From positions 1 to 6,920 of the forward strand of contig JALLON010000141.1 in the NCBI GenBank assembly GCA_027717925.1: a DNA stretch of 6,920 nt, written 5' to 3'. The notes beneath the pieces were generated by a model. That model ran no database searches, was not told the origin of the DNA, and was given only the letters and a program-made list of their open reading frames with translations. Below, piece after piece: positions 1-6,794 of the stretch. The position numbers were made by a program, and so were the translations under genes. Source of the stretch: Acidobacteria bacterium AH-259-G07 (GTDB lineage: Bacteria > Acidobacteriota > UBA6911 > RPQK01 > JADFOI01). How positions within the stretch are numbered: the stretch's first letter is position 1; each line of letters starts with the position of its first letter.

Positions 1-1
1 G

Positions 2-466
2 TTAGCACTGTAGCATCGCCGACAACTCACCCCGGATTTGCTCGAACCTAGGGCGCAGATGCAAAGGAATTTCTCCCAACATCTCCTCGGCCTTCACCAA
101 ATATTCCAGCCCTTTTTCCCTTTCCCCCACTTTAGCAAGCATTCCGGCCATCCTGAGGTAGAGGTGGGGCAAACCGCTGCGAAGTCTCTTCGCCCACTTA
201 CGCTTCGAATCCTCTTCAGGGAAAACCTCGTATGCTGCGATTTCATTCTGGACAAGCTCGATGGCTTTGAACATCGCTTCTACGGCCTTTTCGTTTTGGT
301 CGTCGTGCCTGAGTGCATTGGCATATTCCTGGTACAGCCCACTTAGACTCGGGAATAATTCAGAATCGTCTTTCTCCTTTGCTGCGATCGCCCTTTCATA
401 AAGTTTGAGCCTATGCGCTTTATCAAAAACGGCTGCCAGGGCGAGTATGGCAGGATCTGTCTCCAT
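2..466 (-). CDS. TPR-like helical protein, probably the C-terminal part of the preceding frame
   Basis: The frame ends with TAA at 4-2, so the C-terminus is complete. From the ATG at 466 it encodes 154 residues; a second in-frame ATG at 499 would give 165, but its first residues (MPSTFGHWEPT) look like noise. The ATG at 466 has GGGAG at 473-477, six bases away, so independent coupled translation is possible. The product is all-helical with two TPR-like repeats (LFPSLSGLYQEYANALRHDD into AVEAMFKAIELV, and LYLRMAGMLAKVGEREKGL into AEEMLGEI). It lacks its own signal peptide. That makes sense if it is the rest of the exported protein upstream, and is odd if it is a separate cytosolic gene cotranscribed with secreted proteins. 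No catalytic motif is seen. Confidence 0.6.
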   Translation of the reverse strand: METDPAILALAAVFDKAHRLKLYERAIAAKEKDDSELFPSLSGLYQEYANALRHDDQNEKAVEAMFKAIELVQNEIAAYEVFPEEDSKRKWAKRLRSGLPHLYLRMAGMLAKVGEREKGLEYLVKAEEMLGEIPLHLRPRFEQIRGELSAMLQC

Positions 467-547
467 CGTGGGCTCCCAGTGCCCGAATGTGCTCGGCATC
501 TTGGAGATCTTTGAGAGGGCGAAACTTGTAACTGTAAACCGTGCGTC
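423..547 (-). other. region open in both frames: likely frameshift site in the TPR gene
   Basis: The downstream frame is open from just after a TGA at 550-548, and the upstream frame stops at 423-425, so a one-base change of register anywhere between would join the two. Protein character switches close to 466-480: RALGA in the upstream frame, then METDPAILALAAVFDKA in the downstream frame. The join requires skipping one base (or a two-base loss). Sequencing error, true mutation and coupled overlapping genes all remain possible. Confidence 0.5.
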
Positions 548-869
548 TCAGAGATTTGGCTTCGGAATTTTGCGGATCGGCAAGAATCTTATCGGCTAAG
601 GCAGACCCTTTAGATGGATCAATATGCCTCAAGGTTGTGAAAAGATACCTGTAGGCCGTGGAAAGACGAGGACCCGCAGGATTTTCACGAATGTACTTTT
701 CCAAAAGCTCTTTCTTTCGCTCCAGATCCTGCAGTTTGTTAATCTCACTGAGGTCTTCGAGCGGGGTCAGATCATCCTGTTTGGCGTGAGATCCGCTCTT
801 CTGAAGGGCAAAGCACGTTAAGCACACAGAAAGAAACACGAAAGCAACGGCTAACCAACGGATATTCAT
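423..869 (-). CDS. exported helical/TPR-like protein, N-terminal part; probably frameshifted
   Basis: The start at 869 (MNIRWLAV) is preferred to an in-frame ATG at 938. It has GGAGGG upstream (879-884), puts the signal peptide at the N-terminus, and removes an overlap with the peroxidase, leaving a 37-base gap. The product is 148 residues: a signal sequence (LAVAFVFLSVCLTCFA, no good lipobox), then charged helices including ERKKELLEKYIRENP and a TPR-like pair around YRYLFTTL and ALADKILADPQNSEAKSLRR. The last residues (GDRSCHTRPGSRF) look out of character, while the other frame becomes TPR-like at the same place. The gene is therefore likely the 5' half of a longer TPR protein of about 288 residues, disrupted or mis-sequenced near 470. 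I do not recognise a specific function. Position suggests co-transcription with the peroxidase. Confidence 0.65.
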   Translation of the reverse strand: MNIRWLAVAFVFLSVCLTCFALQKSGSHAKQDDLTPLEDLSEINKLQDLERKKELLEKYIRENPAGPRLSTAYRYLFTTLRHIDPSKGSALADKILADPQNSEAKSLRRTVYSYKFRPLKDLQDAEHIRALGAHDGDRSCHTRPGSRF

Positions 870-906
870 GAAATGCTTCCCTCCCCATAGGGACCACATT
901 GCCTCG

Positions 907-1851
907 TTATTTCCCCCACGTCTCGTTAATTTCCCCATCCAAGCTTCTGAGAAAGGCCAACAATGCCTTTTTCTCTTCAGCCGTGAGATTTAGAGGTCGA
1001 AGTTCAGCATCCAAGTAGGGATTTCGCTTTCCACCGCGGTCGTAAAACTCAATCACGTCTTTCAGCGTTTTTAAACTGCCGTCGTGCATGTAAGGAGCGG
1101 TGTGCTCGATTTCGCGCAGAGTGGGAGTCTTGAATTTGCCGGTGTCCTTGGACAATCCAGTTACAACGAAGCGCCCGGGATCATAGGGTTGGCGACCCCA
1201 GAAGACACCGGTATTGTGAAATTCCTCATCCGTAAAGTTGCTGCCGGAATGGCAGGTCGTGCAGCGCGCCTTTCCGCGGAACAGACCCAGACCTGCTTGT
1301 TCGAGCCTGCTCAGGGCTGCTTTCTCACCGGCTTCGTAGCGATCGTAGAGGGAAGCACCGGAGAGAAGCGTGCGGACGTAGGTTGCCAAAGCATAGGAGA
1401 GAGAACGTACGTCGGGTGGTTTCCCGAAGATGTTTTCAAATTGCCTTTGGTAAGTGGCATCGGTTCGTAGCCTTTCGACCACAGTGGGCAGTTGCGCTCC
1501 CATTTCCTTGGGATGTTGGATTGGTTGCAGAACCTGCTCTTCAAGCGTCACAATTCTTCCATCCCAGAAAAAGAAGCGTCCATAGGTCCGATTGATAATG
1601 GCGGGCGTGTTGCGGTTGCCGCGCTGATTCTTGACGCCCACGCCCACCCGTTTACCGTCGCTGAAGGCCCGCTGCGGCTGGTGGCAATCGGAGCAGGCCA
1701 GGCTGTTATCCGAGGAGAGCCGTTTATCGAAAAAGAGGCGTCGTCCCAGCGCGGCCTTCTCCTCGGTCACCGGATTTTCCGGCGGAGCAAGAAAGCCGCG
1801 ATCAAGGCCGAGAGGAATTTGAAGTACGAGAAAAAAGAAGAGCGCGCGCAT
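907..1851 (-). CDS. di-heme cytochrome c peroxidase (CcpA/MauG superfamily)
   Basis: This 314-residue exported di-heme protein is near the usual length for bacterial cytochrome c peroxidases, which reduce H2O2 to water in the periplasm using electrons from small cytochromes or cupredoxins. A hydrophobic signal sequence (about 4-16) precedes the domains. Heme motifs are CSDCH (53-57) and CTTCH (197-201). Trp96 in FFFWDGR fits the bridging Trp, Glu116 in HPKEMG fits the catalytic acid, and Met255 in APYMHDGSLKTL fits the axial ligand of the high-potential heme. MauG-type enzymes have Tyr at that position, so peroxidase is the better call. No His occurs between residues 58 and 112, so the distal His ligand of the resting Pseudomonas enzyme (about 16 residues after the first heme His) seems absent. 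The gene starts 26 bases after the propeller gene, with only a weak ribosome binding site, which fits an operon. Confidence 0.92.
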   Translation of the reverse strand: MRALFFFLVLQIPLGLDRGFLAPPENPVTEEKAALGRRLFFDKRLSSDNSLACSDCHQPQRAFSDGKRVGVGVKNQRGNRNTPAIINRTYGRFFFWDGRIVTLEEQVLQPIQHPKEMGAQLPTVVERLRTDATYQRQFENIFGKPPDVRSLSYALATYVRTLLSGASLYDRYEAGEKAALSRLEQAGLGLFRGKARCTTCHSGSNFTDEEFHNTGVFWGRQPYDPGRFVVTGLSKDTGKFKTPTLREIEHTAPYMHDGSLKTLKDVIEFYDRGGKRNPYLDAELRPLNLTAEEKKALLAFLRSLDGEINETWGK

Positions 1852-1877
1852 GGTCTGATGACGTAACCCGTCAACGC

Positions 1878-3974
1878 TTAACGGCTGGCGATCTGTTCTT
1901 TGCTCTCTGGCAAGAAATTCTCCAATACCCAGATACGTATATCGCTCTGGTTATTTTGAAAGGCCAAGTATTTCCCGTCTGGACTCACAGCGCTAAGATT
2001 TAGACCCTTCAGGTCGGCCAAAAAGATCGCTTCTTCTCCCGTTTCGATGGAAAAGCGGTAAAGGCGCTTTTCGTCCTTGACTTTTCGGTAAAACAGGTGG
2101 CGCGAATCAAAGTCCCATACAATCTGGTGGCCTATCTGACCCTCTTTCAACAGCTTCTCACTCCCATCCTTTAAGGAACGGAGCACAAGTTGAGTTTTGC
2201 GCTCCCGTCCGGGAGGAGGATCTGTAGAAGAAAGCATCACTAGGTAGTTTCCGTCAGGCGACAGCTTGGCACGACGAACATTTTGGGAAAGCAAGGTGGA
2301 TTCCATCACTTTTTCCGTCTCAACATCGATCGCCGCCAGGAAACGTTCGCCCGCTTCCGATTTCACTAAGAAAACGTAAAGAAGTCGGCTATCTTGGGAC
2401 CAGCCAAGAGGAAAAAAATGCCCTTTCTGCTCCAGAGGAGAAAACAGCTTGAGAAGAGTTCCCGTCTCGGCAGAGAGCACCATAATCTTAGCCTCACGTT
2501 TTGCATCGTAGACCCGAAATACTATCTTCTTCGCATCGGGAGAAAAGATGGGGTACCCGACTGACCCGAATTGAGGTTCTAAAGGTATTTCTTTCAGGAT
2601 CTTCCCCTCCAGGTTGGTGATGCGCACTTTTCGGCTTTTCGACTGCGGGGATCTGGAGAGGTAAACCAGGCGCTTTCCGTCGGGAGCAAAGTTGGAGCGT
2701 TTATTTTCTGTGGCCAATATCTTGGGAAGACTCCTGAATTGAGCGTTCTTTGCCGTTTTATTAGTTCTCTCCATGAGGACAATGCCCGGTCCGGAGGCCG
2801 TCTCATGGTAAAAGAGCTGACCCTTAGTGGTCACGCCGCGCAGAAAGGTGGCTGATCCGAGGTTAGACTTGATAAGGACTTCGTGGCCGGTGGGTTGCCC
2901 ATTCTTAATGCCGAGGGCATACAGGTCCCACTTCCCTGATCGGTTGCTGCGAAACAGCAGAAAGCGACCATCGCGTGTCCATAAAGGTGAATCATCCTCG
3001 CCGGGTGAATCCACCAGGATACGCTCTTGAGCACCGTCGGCGCTGATGAGATAAATTTTGCGGTCGCCACCTTTGGTGGAATCGTAGGCGATAAACTGGC
3101 CGTCCGGGGAGTACTGGGCTCGCTGGGGACCCTCCCAATTCAAAGTGACCAATCGTTGCATTTTTTTATCTTTGAGGCTGACAGTGGCCAAAAAAACTGA
3201 GCCGTCGGCCGCTTGAATGGAAATTAGTATGTTCTCTCCATCCCGACTCCAGTCGTGAGAACCCAGGTTGCCGCTGTCGTTGGAATCATAGACAGTCTCA
3301 CGATTTCCCCCTTCAATAGAATCAACGTCGATCCGGGTGGTTAGGCCGGCGCGGTTTGGGTAGCGCACGTAAGCCACTTTTTTGTCGTCTGGTGACAAAA
3401 CCGGATTCTCAAAGAACTCTTTAGTGCTGCCCCAGTCAATGCCGTAAAGGGCCCGAACTTCTCCAGTTGCCACATTTTTTATGGCGAGATCTCCCGTCCC
3501 CCAGTCCGTGTAAACGAAAATCTGTCCGTCGCTACTGACGTCGAAAAAGCGGTCATTTGTGGGACCCGAGACTTCGCCCTGCCTTTGCTCACCACTGCGC
3601 ATAAACTCCCGAACCGTCATGGTGGGAGGCAGCGGCGTTGGCTCGACAGTCAGTCGAGACAGACCCTCCCGTGCCAAAACCAGCACTTTGGGTTGATCCG
3701 AATACTCTTCAAGCACCTGTTGGTAGATCTTGCGTGCTTGCTGCTTCCCCAATTTCTCGTAACACTGACCCATCTGCAGTAACGCTTTGGCAGCCAGTTC
3801 ACGCTGATTGGCATGTGTCTCAACGATGCGCTGGTAAAGTTGAATGGCTTCCTCGAGATCACCGTGAACGCGCTCTTTGACGAGCGCTTGTTGGAACAGA
3901 TCGTAACCGTTTTGGGTAAGGGTCGTTCCTGTGCCTAGCACCAGGAATAACACTGTTGAGACAAGGACTTTCAT
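1878..3974 (-). CDS. secreted TPR plus TolB-like PD40 beta-propeller protein
   Basis: This 698-residue protein starts with a signal peptide (about 1-20). A TPR-like helical segment follows (about 24-108; AIQLYQRIV, ALLQMGQCYEKLG, ARKIYQQVLEEY), then a Pro-rich linker (111-119). The rest is a series of about eleven PD40/WD40-like repeats with the hallmark (S/A)xDG and beta-strand pattern: near 146, 193, 242, 288, 332, 429, 477, 525, 571, 621 and 663. A break near 380-425 suggests two propellers of five to six blades each. No protease or other enzymatic domain follows, so a binding or scaffolding role in the periplasm or at the cell surface is likelier than catalysis. The family resembles the propeller of TolB, but it is not TolB of the Tol-Pal system: no Tol-Pal genes are present and a TPR is fused. 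It is first in the downstream operon, 26 bases ahead of the peroxidase. The partner or ligand is unknown. Confidence 0.88.
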   Translation of the reverse strand: MKVLVSTVLFLVLGTGTTLTQNGYDLFQQALVKERVHGDLEEAIQLYQRIVETHANQRELAAKALLQMGQCYEKLGKQQARKIYQQVLEEYSDQPKVLVLAREGLSRLTVEPTPLPPTMTVREFMRSGEQRQGEVSGPTNDRFFDVSSDGQIFVYTDWGTGDLAIKNVATGEVRALYGIDWGSTKEFFENPVLSPDDKKVAYVRYPNRAGLTTRIDVDSIEGGNRETVYDSNDSGNLGSHDWSRDGENILISIQAADGSVFLATVSLKDKKMQRLVTLNWEGPQRAQYSPDGQFIAYDSTKGGDRKIYLISADGAQERILVDSPGEDDSPLWTRDGRFLLFRSNRSGKWDLYALGIKNGQPTGHEVLIKSNLGSATFLRGVTTKGQLFYHETASGPGIVLMERTNKTAKNAQFRSLPKILATENKRSNFAPDGKRLVYLSRSPQSKSRKVRITNLEGKILKEIPLEPQFGSVGYPIFSPDAKKIVFRVYDAKREAKIMVLSAETGTLLKLFSPLEQKGHFFPLGWSQDSRLLYVFLVKSEAGERFLAAIDVETEKVMESTLLSQNVRRAKLSPDGNYLVMLSSTDPPPGRERKTQLVLRSLKDGSEKLLKEGQIGHQIVWDFDSRHLFYRKVKDEKRLYRFSIETGEEAIFLADLKGLNLSAVSPDGKYLAFQNNQSDIRIWVLENFLPESKEQIASR

Positions 3975-3977
3975 GGT

Positions 3978-3986
3978 TCACCTCCT
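3978..3986 (-). promoter_or_regulatory. strong ribosome binding site of the propeller gene
   Basis: The minus strand carries AGGAGGTGA, a full match to the anti-Shine-Dalgarno sequence, with six bases between AGGAGG and the ATG at 3974. It fixes this start and predicts efficient translation, in contrast to the weak sites in front of the kinase and the peroxidase. Confidence 0.85.
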
Positions 3987-4022
3987 GCTGGTTGTTTCAA
4001 TCCGCCTGAGGTTAGCCCACCT

Positions 4023-4051
4023 GATATAGGGAGTTGTCACGAAATTGTCTG
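4023..4051 (-). promoter_or_regulatory. candidate weak promoter of the propeller-peroxidase operon
   Basis: On the minus strand CAGACA (4051-4046) and TATATC (4028-4023) are separated by 17 bases. Each matches the sigma-70 consensus at four of six positions, which is weak and consistent with a promoter that needs an activator. The distance from the repeat to this -10 differs from that in the kinase promoter by about 14 bases, so one of the two -10 assignments may be wrong. A promoter somewhere in the 116-bp gap is likely because the gap is long compared with the other same-strand gaps here. Confidence 0.35.
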
Positions 4052-4055
4052 GAGG
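4034..4055 (-). promoter_or_regulatory. imperfect 11-bp direct repeat, likely box for the same regulator
   Basis: Plus strand TTGTCACGAAA (4034-4044) is followed directly by TTGTCTGGAGG (4045-4055). The first unit differs from ATGTCATGAAA upstream of the kinase at two of 11 positions; the second is more diverged but keeps the TTGTC core in register. This suggests that the neighbouring OmpR/PhoB-type regulator also controls the propeller operon. The repeat overlaps the candidate -35/spacer of the promoter, so activation or repression are both possible. Confidence 0.5.
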
Positions 4056-4057
4056 TT

Positions 4058-4070
4058 GCAAATTTTTTGT
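4058..4070 (-). promoter_or_regulatory. A/T-rich block upstream of the propeller operon, copy of the one at 6819-6831
   Basis: The 13 bases GCAAATTTTTTGT (plus strand) match the block in front of the kinase exactly and sit at the same 24-base offset from the adjacent 11-bp repeat. Relative to the candidate -10 at 4023-4028 it lies about where an UP element would be. Function is inferred. Confidence 0.5.
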
Positions 4071-4090
4071 AAACTTCGGTAATGTCCCTT

Positions 4091-4771
4091 TCAGTCCACC
4101 AATTTGTAGCCTACCCCGTGAACCGTGATCAGGTAACATGGCTGAGAAGGATCTTGCTCGAGCTTGGCCCGCAGCGAAGCAATGTGGTTATCAACCGTAC
4201 GGGTGCTGGGATAGTTTTCATACCCCCACACTTGGTCTAACAGCTCTTCGCGGGTGACCACTTGGCCTGCGCGAGCTGCCAGCAGGCGCAGGATACCGAA
4301 TTCCTTGCGGACCATTTTCAAAGGTTTGTCACTTTTACGCGCCTCGTAGCGCTGGAAATCCACCACCACGTCATCGAAACACAGTTGAGCAGGGAGGGTC
4401 TCCGTGGATCGAGCGCGGCGTAGGATTGCGCGGACGCGCGCCAGCAATTCAGGCACAGAAAAAGGCTTTGTCACATAATCATCAGCGCCGAGGTCAAGTC
4501 CACGCACCCGATCGACTTCCTCACCTTTGGCCGTTAACATCAAGATAGGCGTACTCACTCCTTCTGCACGCACTCGGCGGCACAACTCATATCCACTCAG
4601 CTTCGGCAGCATCAAATCCAGGATTACGAGATCAGGATTCTTCTGCCGAATTAAGCCATACCCTGTTTCACCATCCGTTGCGGTCAACACCTCGTGAGAC
4701 TCGTACTGCAGATTGTCTGTCAGTCCGCGGAGGATAGCTGGATCGTCCTCGACAACCAAAATACGGCTCAT
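4091..4771 (-). CDS. OmpR/PhoB-family response regulator (receiver plus winged helix)
   Basis: This 226-residue DNA-binding regulator has the usual length for the OmpR/PhoB family. The receiver domain (about 1-120) has the acidic pair Asp9/Asp10, phospho-acceptor Asp52 in VILDLMLPKLSG, Thr80 and Lys102 in YVTKPF. The winged-helix effector (about 130-226) has the typical helix TRTVDNHIASLRAKLE and the terminal hairpin ITVHGVGYKL. Its start overlaps the kinase stop by four bases (ATGA), so the two are translationally coupled and almost certainly cognate; GGAG at 4780-4783 also lies eight bases upstream. The family binds tandem 11-bp repeats, and two such repeats flank this operon's genes (6795-6816 and 4034-4055). 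The repeats look Pho-box-like, but the kinase is unlike classical PhoR, so I do not assign phoB. Confidence 0.95.
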   Translation of the reverse strand: MSRILVVEDDPAILRGLTDNLQYESHEVLTATDGETGYGLIRQKNPDLVILDLMLPKLSGYELCRRVRAEGVSTPILMLTAKGEEVDRVRGLDLGADDYVTKPFSVPELLARVRAILRRARSTETLPAQLCFDDVVVDFQRYEARKSDKPLKMVRKEFGILRLLAARAGQVVTREELLDQVWGYENYPSTRTVDNHIASLRAKLEQDPSQPCYLITVHGVGYKLVD

Positions 4772-6738
4772 CCCTCGCTCTCCAACGGAAGGTGAATGGA
4801 AAAGGTGCTGCCTCTTCGAGGTGTGCTGCGCACTTCCACGCGCCCACCGTGAGCCTTAGCAATATGAGCCACCAGTGGCAGACCCAAACCCGCTCCGGGA
4901 ATAAGTTGGTTGTCGGGCGTGGAGACACGATAGAACTTCTCAAAAATATGCGCTTGTTCCTTGGCGTCAATCCCCACGCCCTCATCGCTTACTTCAATCA
5001 AAGCGTGACCGTTTTGCCTTTTCACGCGCAAGCCAATTCGGCGGCTCTCACCGGAGTACTTCATGGCATTCGTGAGGAGATTCAGGATCGCCTGTTCCAT
5101 AGCGTCGCGATCCACTCGAATGGGAGGTATATCGTTTTCCACTTCGACGTCAAGCTTGAACCCCAGTTGAGTAAGAGGATACTGCATGGTCCGAGCCGCT
5201 GCCTCTACAATCCCGGCCAGTGACGTTGGCTTCCGGTCGTAGATTTTCTTGCCTCGTTCTATCTTGGAGAAATCAAGAACGTTATTGAGCAGTCGACTCA
5301 GGCGCTCACTCTCATTGACAATCGTGGCCAAATACTCATCCTTTATCCGAGGATTCTCGAAGCGGCCCATGCGCAAAGTCTCGGCGAACATTCGGATCGC
5401 CGTTAGGGGTGTTTTCAGCTCATGTGAGACACTGGAGACAAATTGGGAACGCATCTCTGCCACACGCAGTTCTCGCCGCACGTCCCTCCAAAGGAGATAG
5501 GCACCAAACAGGGTTACGCTCAGAACCAACAATAGAGTAACCAAGTAAAAGTAGCCGTGAAGACTCCACGGTCCGGCAGATATAGGGTTCTTTTGCGCTA
5601 CGAAGGCCACCTTCAGCCCTGGAAAGTTCGGACCCAAGGATTCTCCTTCGGCCTCCCTATCAGTGAGCAAGTGGATCTTGCCAGGAAAAGTTTTCGAAAG
5701 TGGACTCCCCGTGGCAAGAGAGGGCAAGATCTCGCTAGCCTGTACGGCAAGTAGCCAAGGCTGGGATCCAGTTAGTGAGGGTGTCAGGCTCACCAACCAG
5801 GTTTCTTCTCCATAAGGAACCCAAACGGGTTCACGACTCTGCGGTTCTCTCCTGCCACTTGGAGTTAAAACGAGATGGGCAAAGTCGCTTTGCAGCTCAA
5901 GAGCCTGCTCCACGTGGCTGATGCGTTCAAGTATTCTTCTGTGGATGTTCCCGGCGACAGCACGGACGCTTCCATCGGGACCTGATCTGGCCAATGTTTC
6001 TGCCAACCCCCGCAGTATGTAGAATTCAGCGGGTGAAGGGAGAATGGTTGTCTCCAGTTCACTTGTGATGCGCTGTAAGACCGTTTGATGCTCCACTCCC
6101 CTTTCAAGCAAGTGCACCGCCGCATAAAGAGATAATGGAATCCCCTGTTCGTCAGTCACTTCCGAGGGTAAGAGTAATATTTCTCGGTAGTGTGCTTGAG
6201 CTTCACGGGTATGACCCGCCTTGGCCAGAACACGCGCCAGCGAAAGCCGGGCAAACGCGACCTGGCCCTGCAGGCGCGGCTCGTTCATCGACTCTCGGTA
6301 CAGCTCAGCAGCCCGCGCAAATTGCTTCTTGAGAAACTCCTCCTCCTCCGCCTGTCGGATCTTCGATGTAAATCTAGTTTCCCCCGAGCTTCTGTTGACC
6401 TCTTTGCTCCTCCTATCCAGTTCCCAGGGGAGTAGCAAACGGTTCTGTTCCACACGACCCACCAGCACAACCTCAGGATTAACGTAGTGGTATTCTCGAT
6501 GCTTCTCCGGTTGGCTCTCGAGTGCGCCCATCTCCTCCAGCTTGATTTTTTCCAATCGCACCAGAAGTTGCTGACCAATTTCGCTGGAAAGGCGACGTCT
6601 TTCCTCAGTCCAGCGTTTTTCAGACAACTCCCGTTCTTGGTTGATCATACGCAGCGTGAGAGCGACCAGCACAAGACTTGGAAAGATGACAGCAATCAGG
6701 AACAGAACAACTTGTTTGCGTTGACCGCGGGGACTCAT
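4768..6738 (-). CDS. membrane sensor histidine kinase with extracytoplasmic TPR region
   Basis: This is a sensor kinase that should autophosphorylate on His and pass the phosphate to the adjacent response regulator. Positions are numbered from an alternative GTG at 6762; subtract 8 for the ATG. A basic RGQRK segment is followed by TM1 (18-38), a charged coiled-coil-like stretch (42-80), a large extracytoplasmic region with TPR-like helices (about 143-196), and TM2 (403-425). The kinase core has the H box SVSHELKTPLTAIR (His447), N box NLLTNAMKYS (Asn565), G1 DEGVGI (593-598), F box IFEKFYRV (607-614) and G2 GAGLGLPLV (623-631). All key residues are intact. No HAMP domain is visible: only about 20 residues separate TM2 from the H box. 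I prefer the ATG at 6738 because the GTG would coincide with the predicted transcript start; neither start has a strong ribosome binding site. The ligand is unknown. Confidence 0.93.
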   Translation of the reverse strand: MSPRGQRKQVVLFLIAVIFPSLVLVALTLRMINQERELSEKRWTEERRRLSSEIGQQLLVRLEKIKLEEMGALESQPEKHREYHYVNPEVVLVGRVEQNRLLLPWELDRRSKEVNRSSGETRFTSKIRQAEEEEFLKKQFARAAELYRESMNEPRLQGQVAFARLSLARVLAKAGHTREAQAHYREILLLPSEVTDEQGIPLSLYAAVHLLERGVEHQTVLQRITSELETTILPSPAEFYILRGLAETLARSGPDGSVRAVAGNIHRRILERISHVEQALELQSDFAHLVLTPSGRREPQSREPVWVPYGEETWLVSLTPSLTGSQPWLLAVQASEILPSLATGSPLSKTFPGKIHLLTDREAEGESLGPNFPGLKVAFVAQKNPISAGPWSLHGYFYLVTLLLVLSVTLFGAYLLWRDVRRELRVAEMRSQFVSSVSHELKTPLTAIRMFAETLRMGRFENPRIKDEYLATIVNESERLSRLLNNVLDFSKIERGKKIYDRKPTSLAGIVEAAARTMQYPLTQLGFKLDVEVENDIPPIRVDRDAMEQAILNLLTNAMKYSGESRRIGLRVKRQNGHALIEVSDEGVGIDAKEQAHIFEKFYRVSTPDNQLIPGAGLGLPLVAHIAKAHGGRVEVRSTPRRGSTFSIHLPLESEG

Positions 6739-6769
6739 ACCGTGTGCCTGGAGCCAAAACACTTAAGCT

Positions 6770-6775
6770 ATTCTA
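6770..6775 (-). promoter_or_regulatory. candidate -10 element of the two-component operon
   Basis: The minus strand reads TAGAAT, five of six matches to the sigma-70 -10 consensus. No good -35 hexamer lies 16-18 bases upstream. That position is occupied by the 11-bp repeat (nearest unit starting at 6795), as expected for an activator-dependent promoter. A start about seven bases downstream would fall near 6763, leaving a leader of about 25 bases before the ATG at 6738. It is a single hexamer match and therefore only suggestive. Confidence 0.4.
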
Positions 6776-6794
6776 CCCCTTTGCCAGGCCCGCA

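Noticed and set aside
423..938. Longer start at 938 for the TPR-like gene
   Set aside because: It would overlap the end of the peroxidase by 32 bases and bury the signal peptide behind 23 polar residues; the ATG at 869 has a proper ribosome binding site.
1084..1470. Plus-strand open frame of 128 codons inside the peroxidase gene
   Set aside because: It is antisense to the heme-binding region, whose motifs clearly place the real gene on the minus strand.
1492..1866. Plus-strand open frame of 124 codons opposite the peroxidase N-terminus
   Set aside because: It overlaps the heme 1 motif on the opposite strand and shows no recognisable domain or good ribosome binding site.
1878..3974. Calling the propeller protein tolB of the Tol-Pal system
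   Set aside because: It has a TPR fusion, is much longer than TolB (about 430 residues), and has no tolQRA or pal neighbours in the window.
3975..4090. Rho-independent terminator after the response regulator
   Set aside because: The T/A run at 4062-4068 is not preceded by a convincing GC-rich stem in the minus-strand direction; the run is better explained as part of the repeated promoter module.
4792..5223. Plus-strand open frame of 143 codons inside the kinase gene
   Set aside because: It lies wholly opposite the conserved kinase core; the product resembles no family I recognise and is the antisense shadow of conserved motifs.
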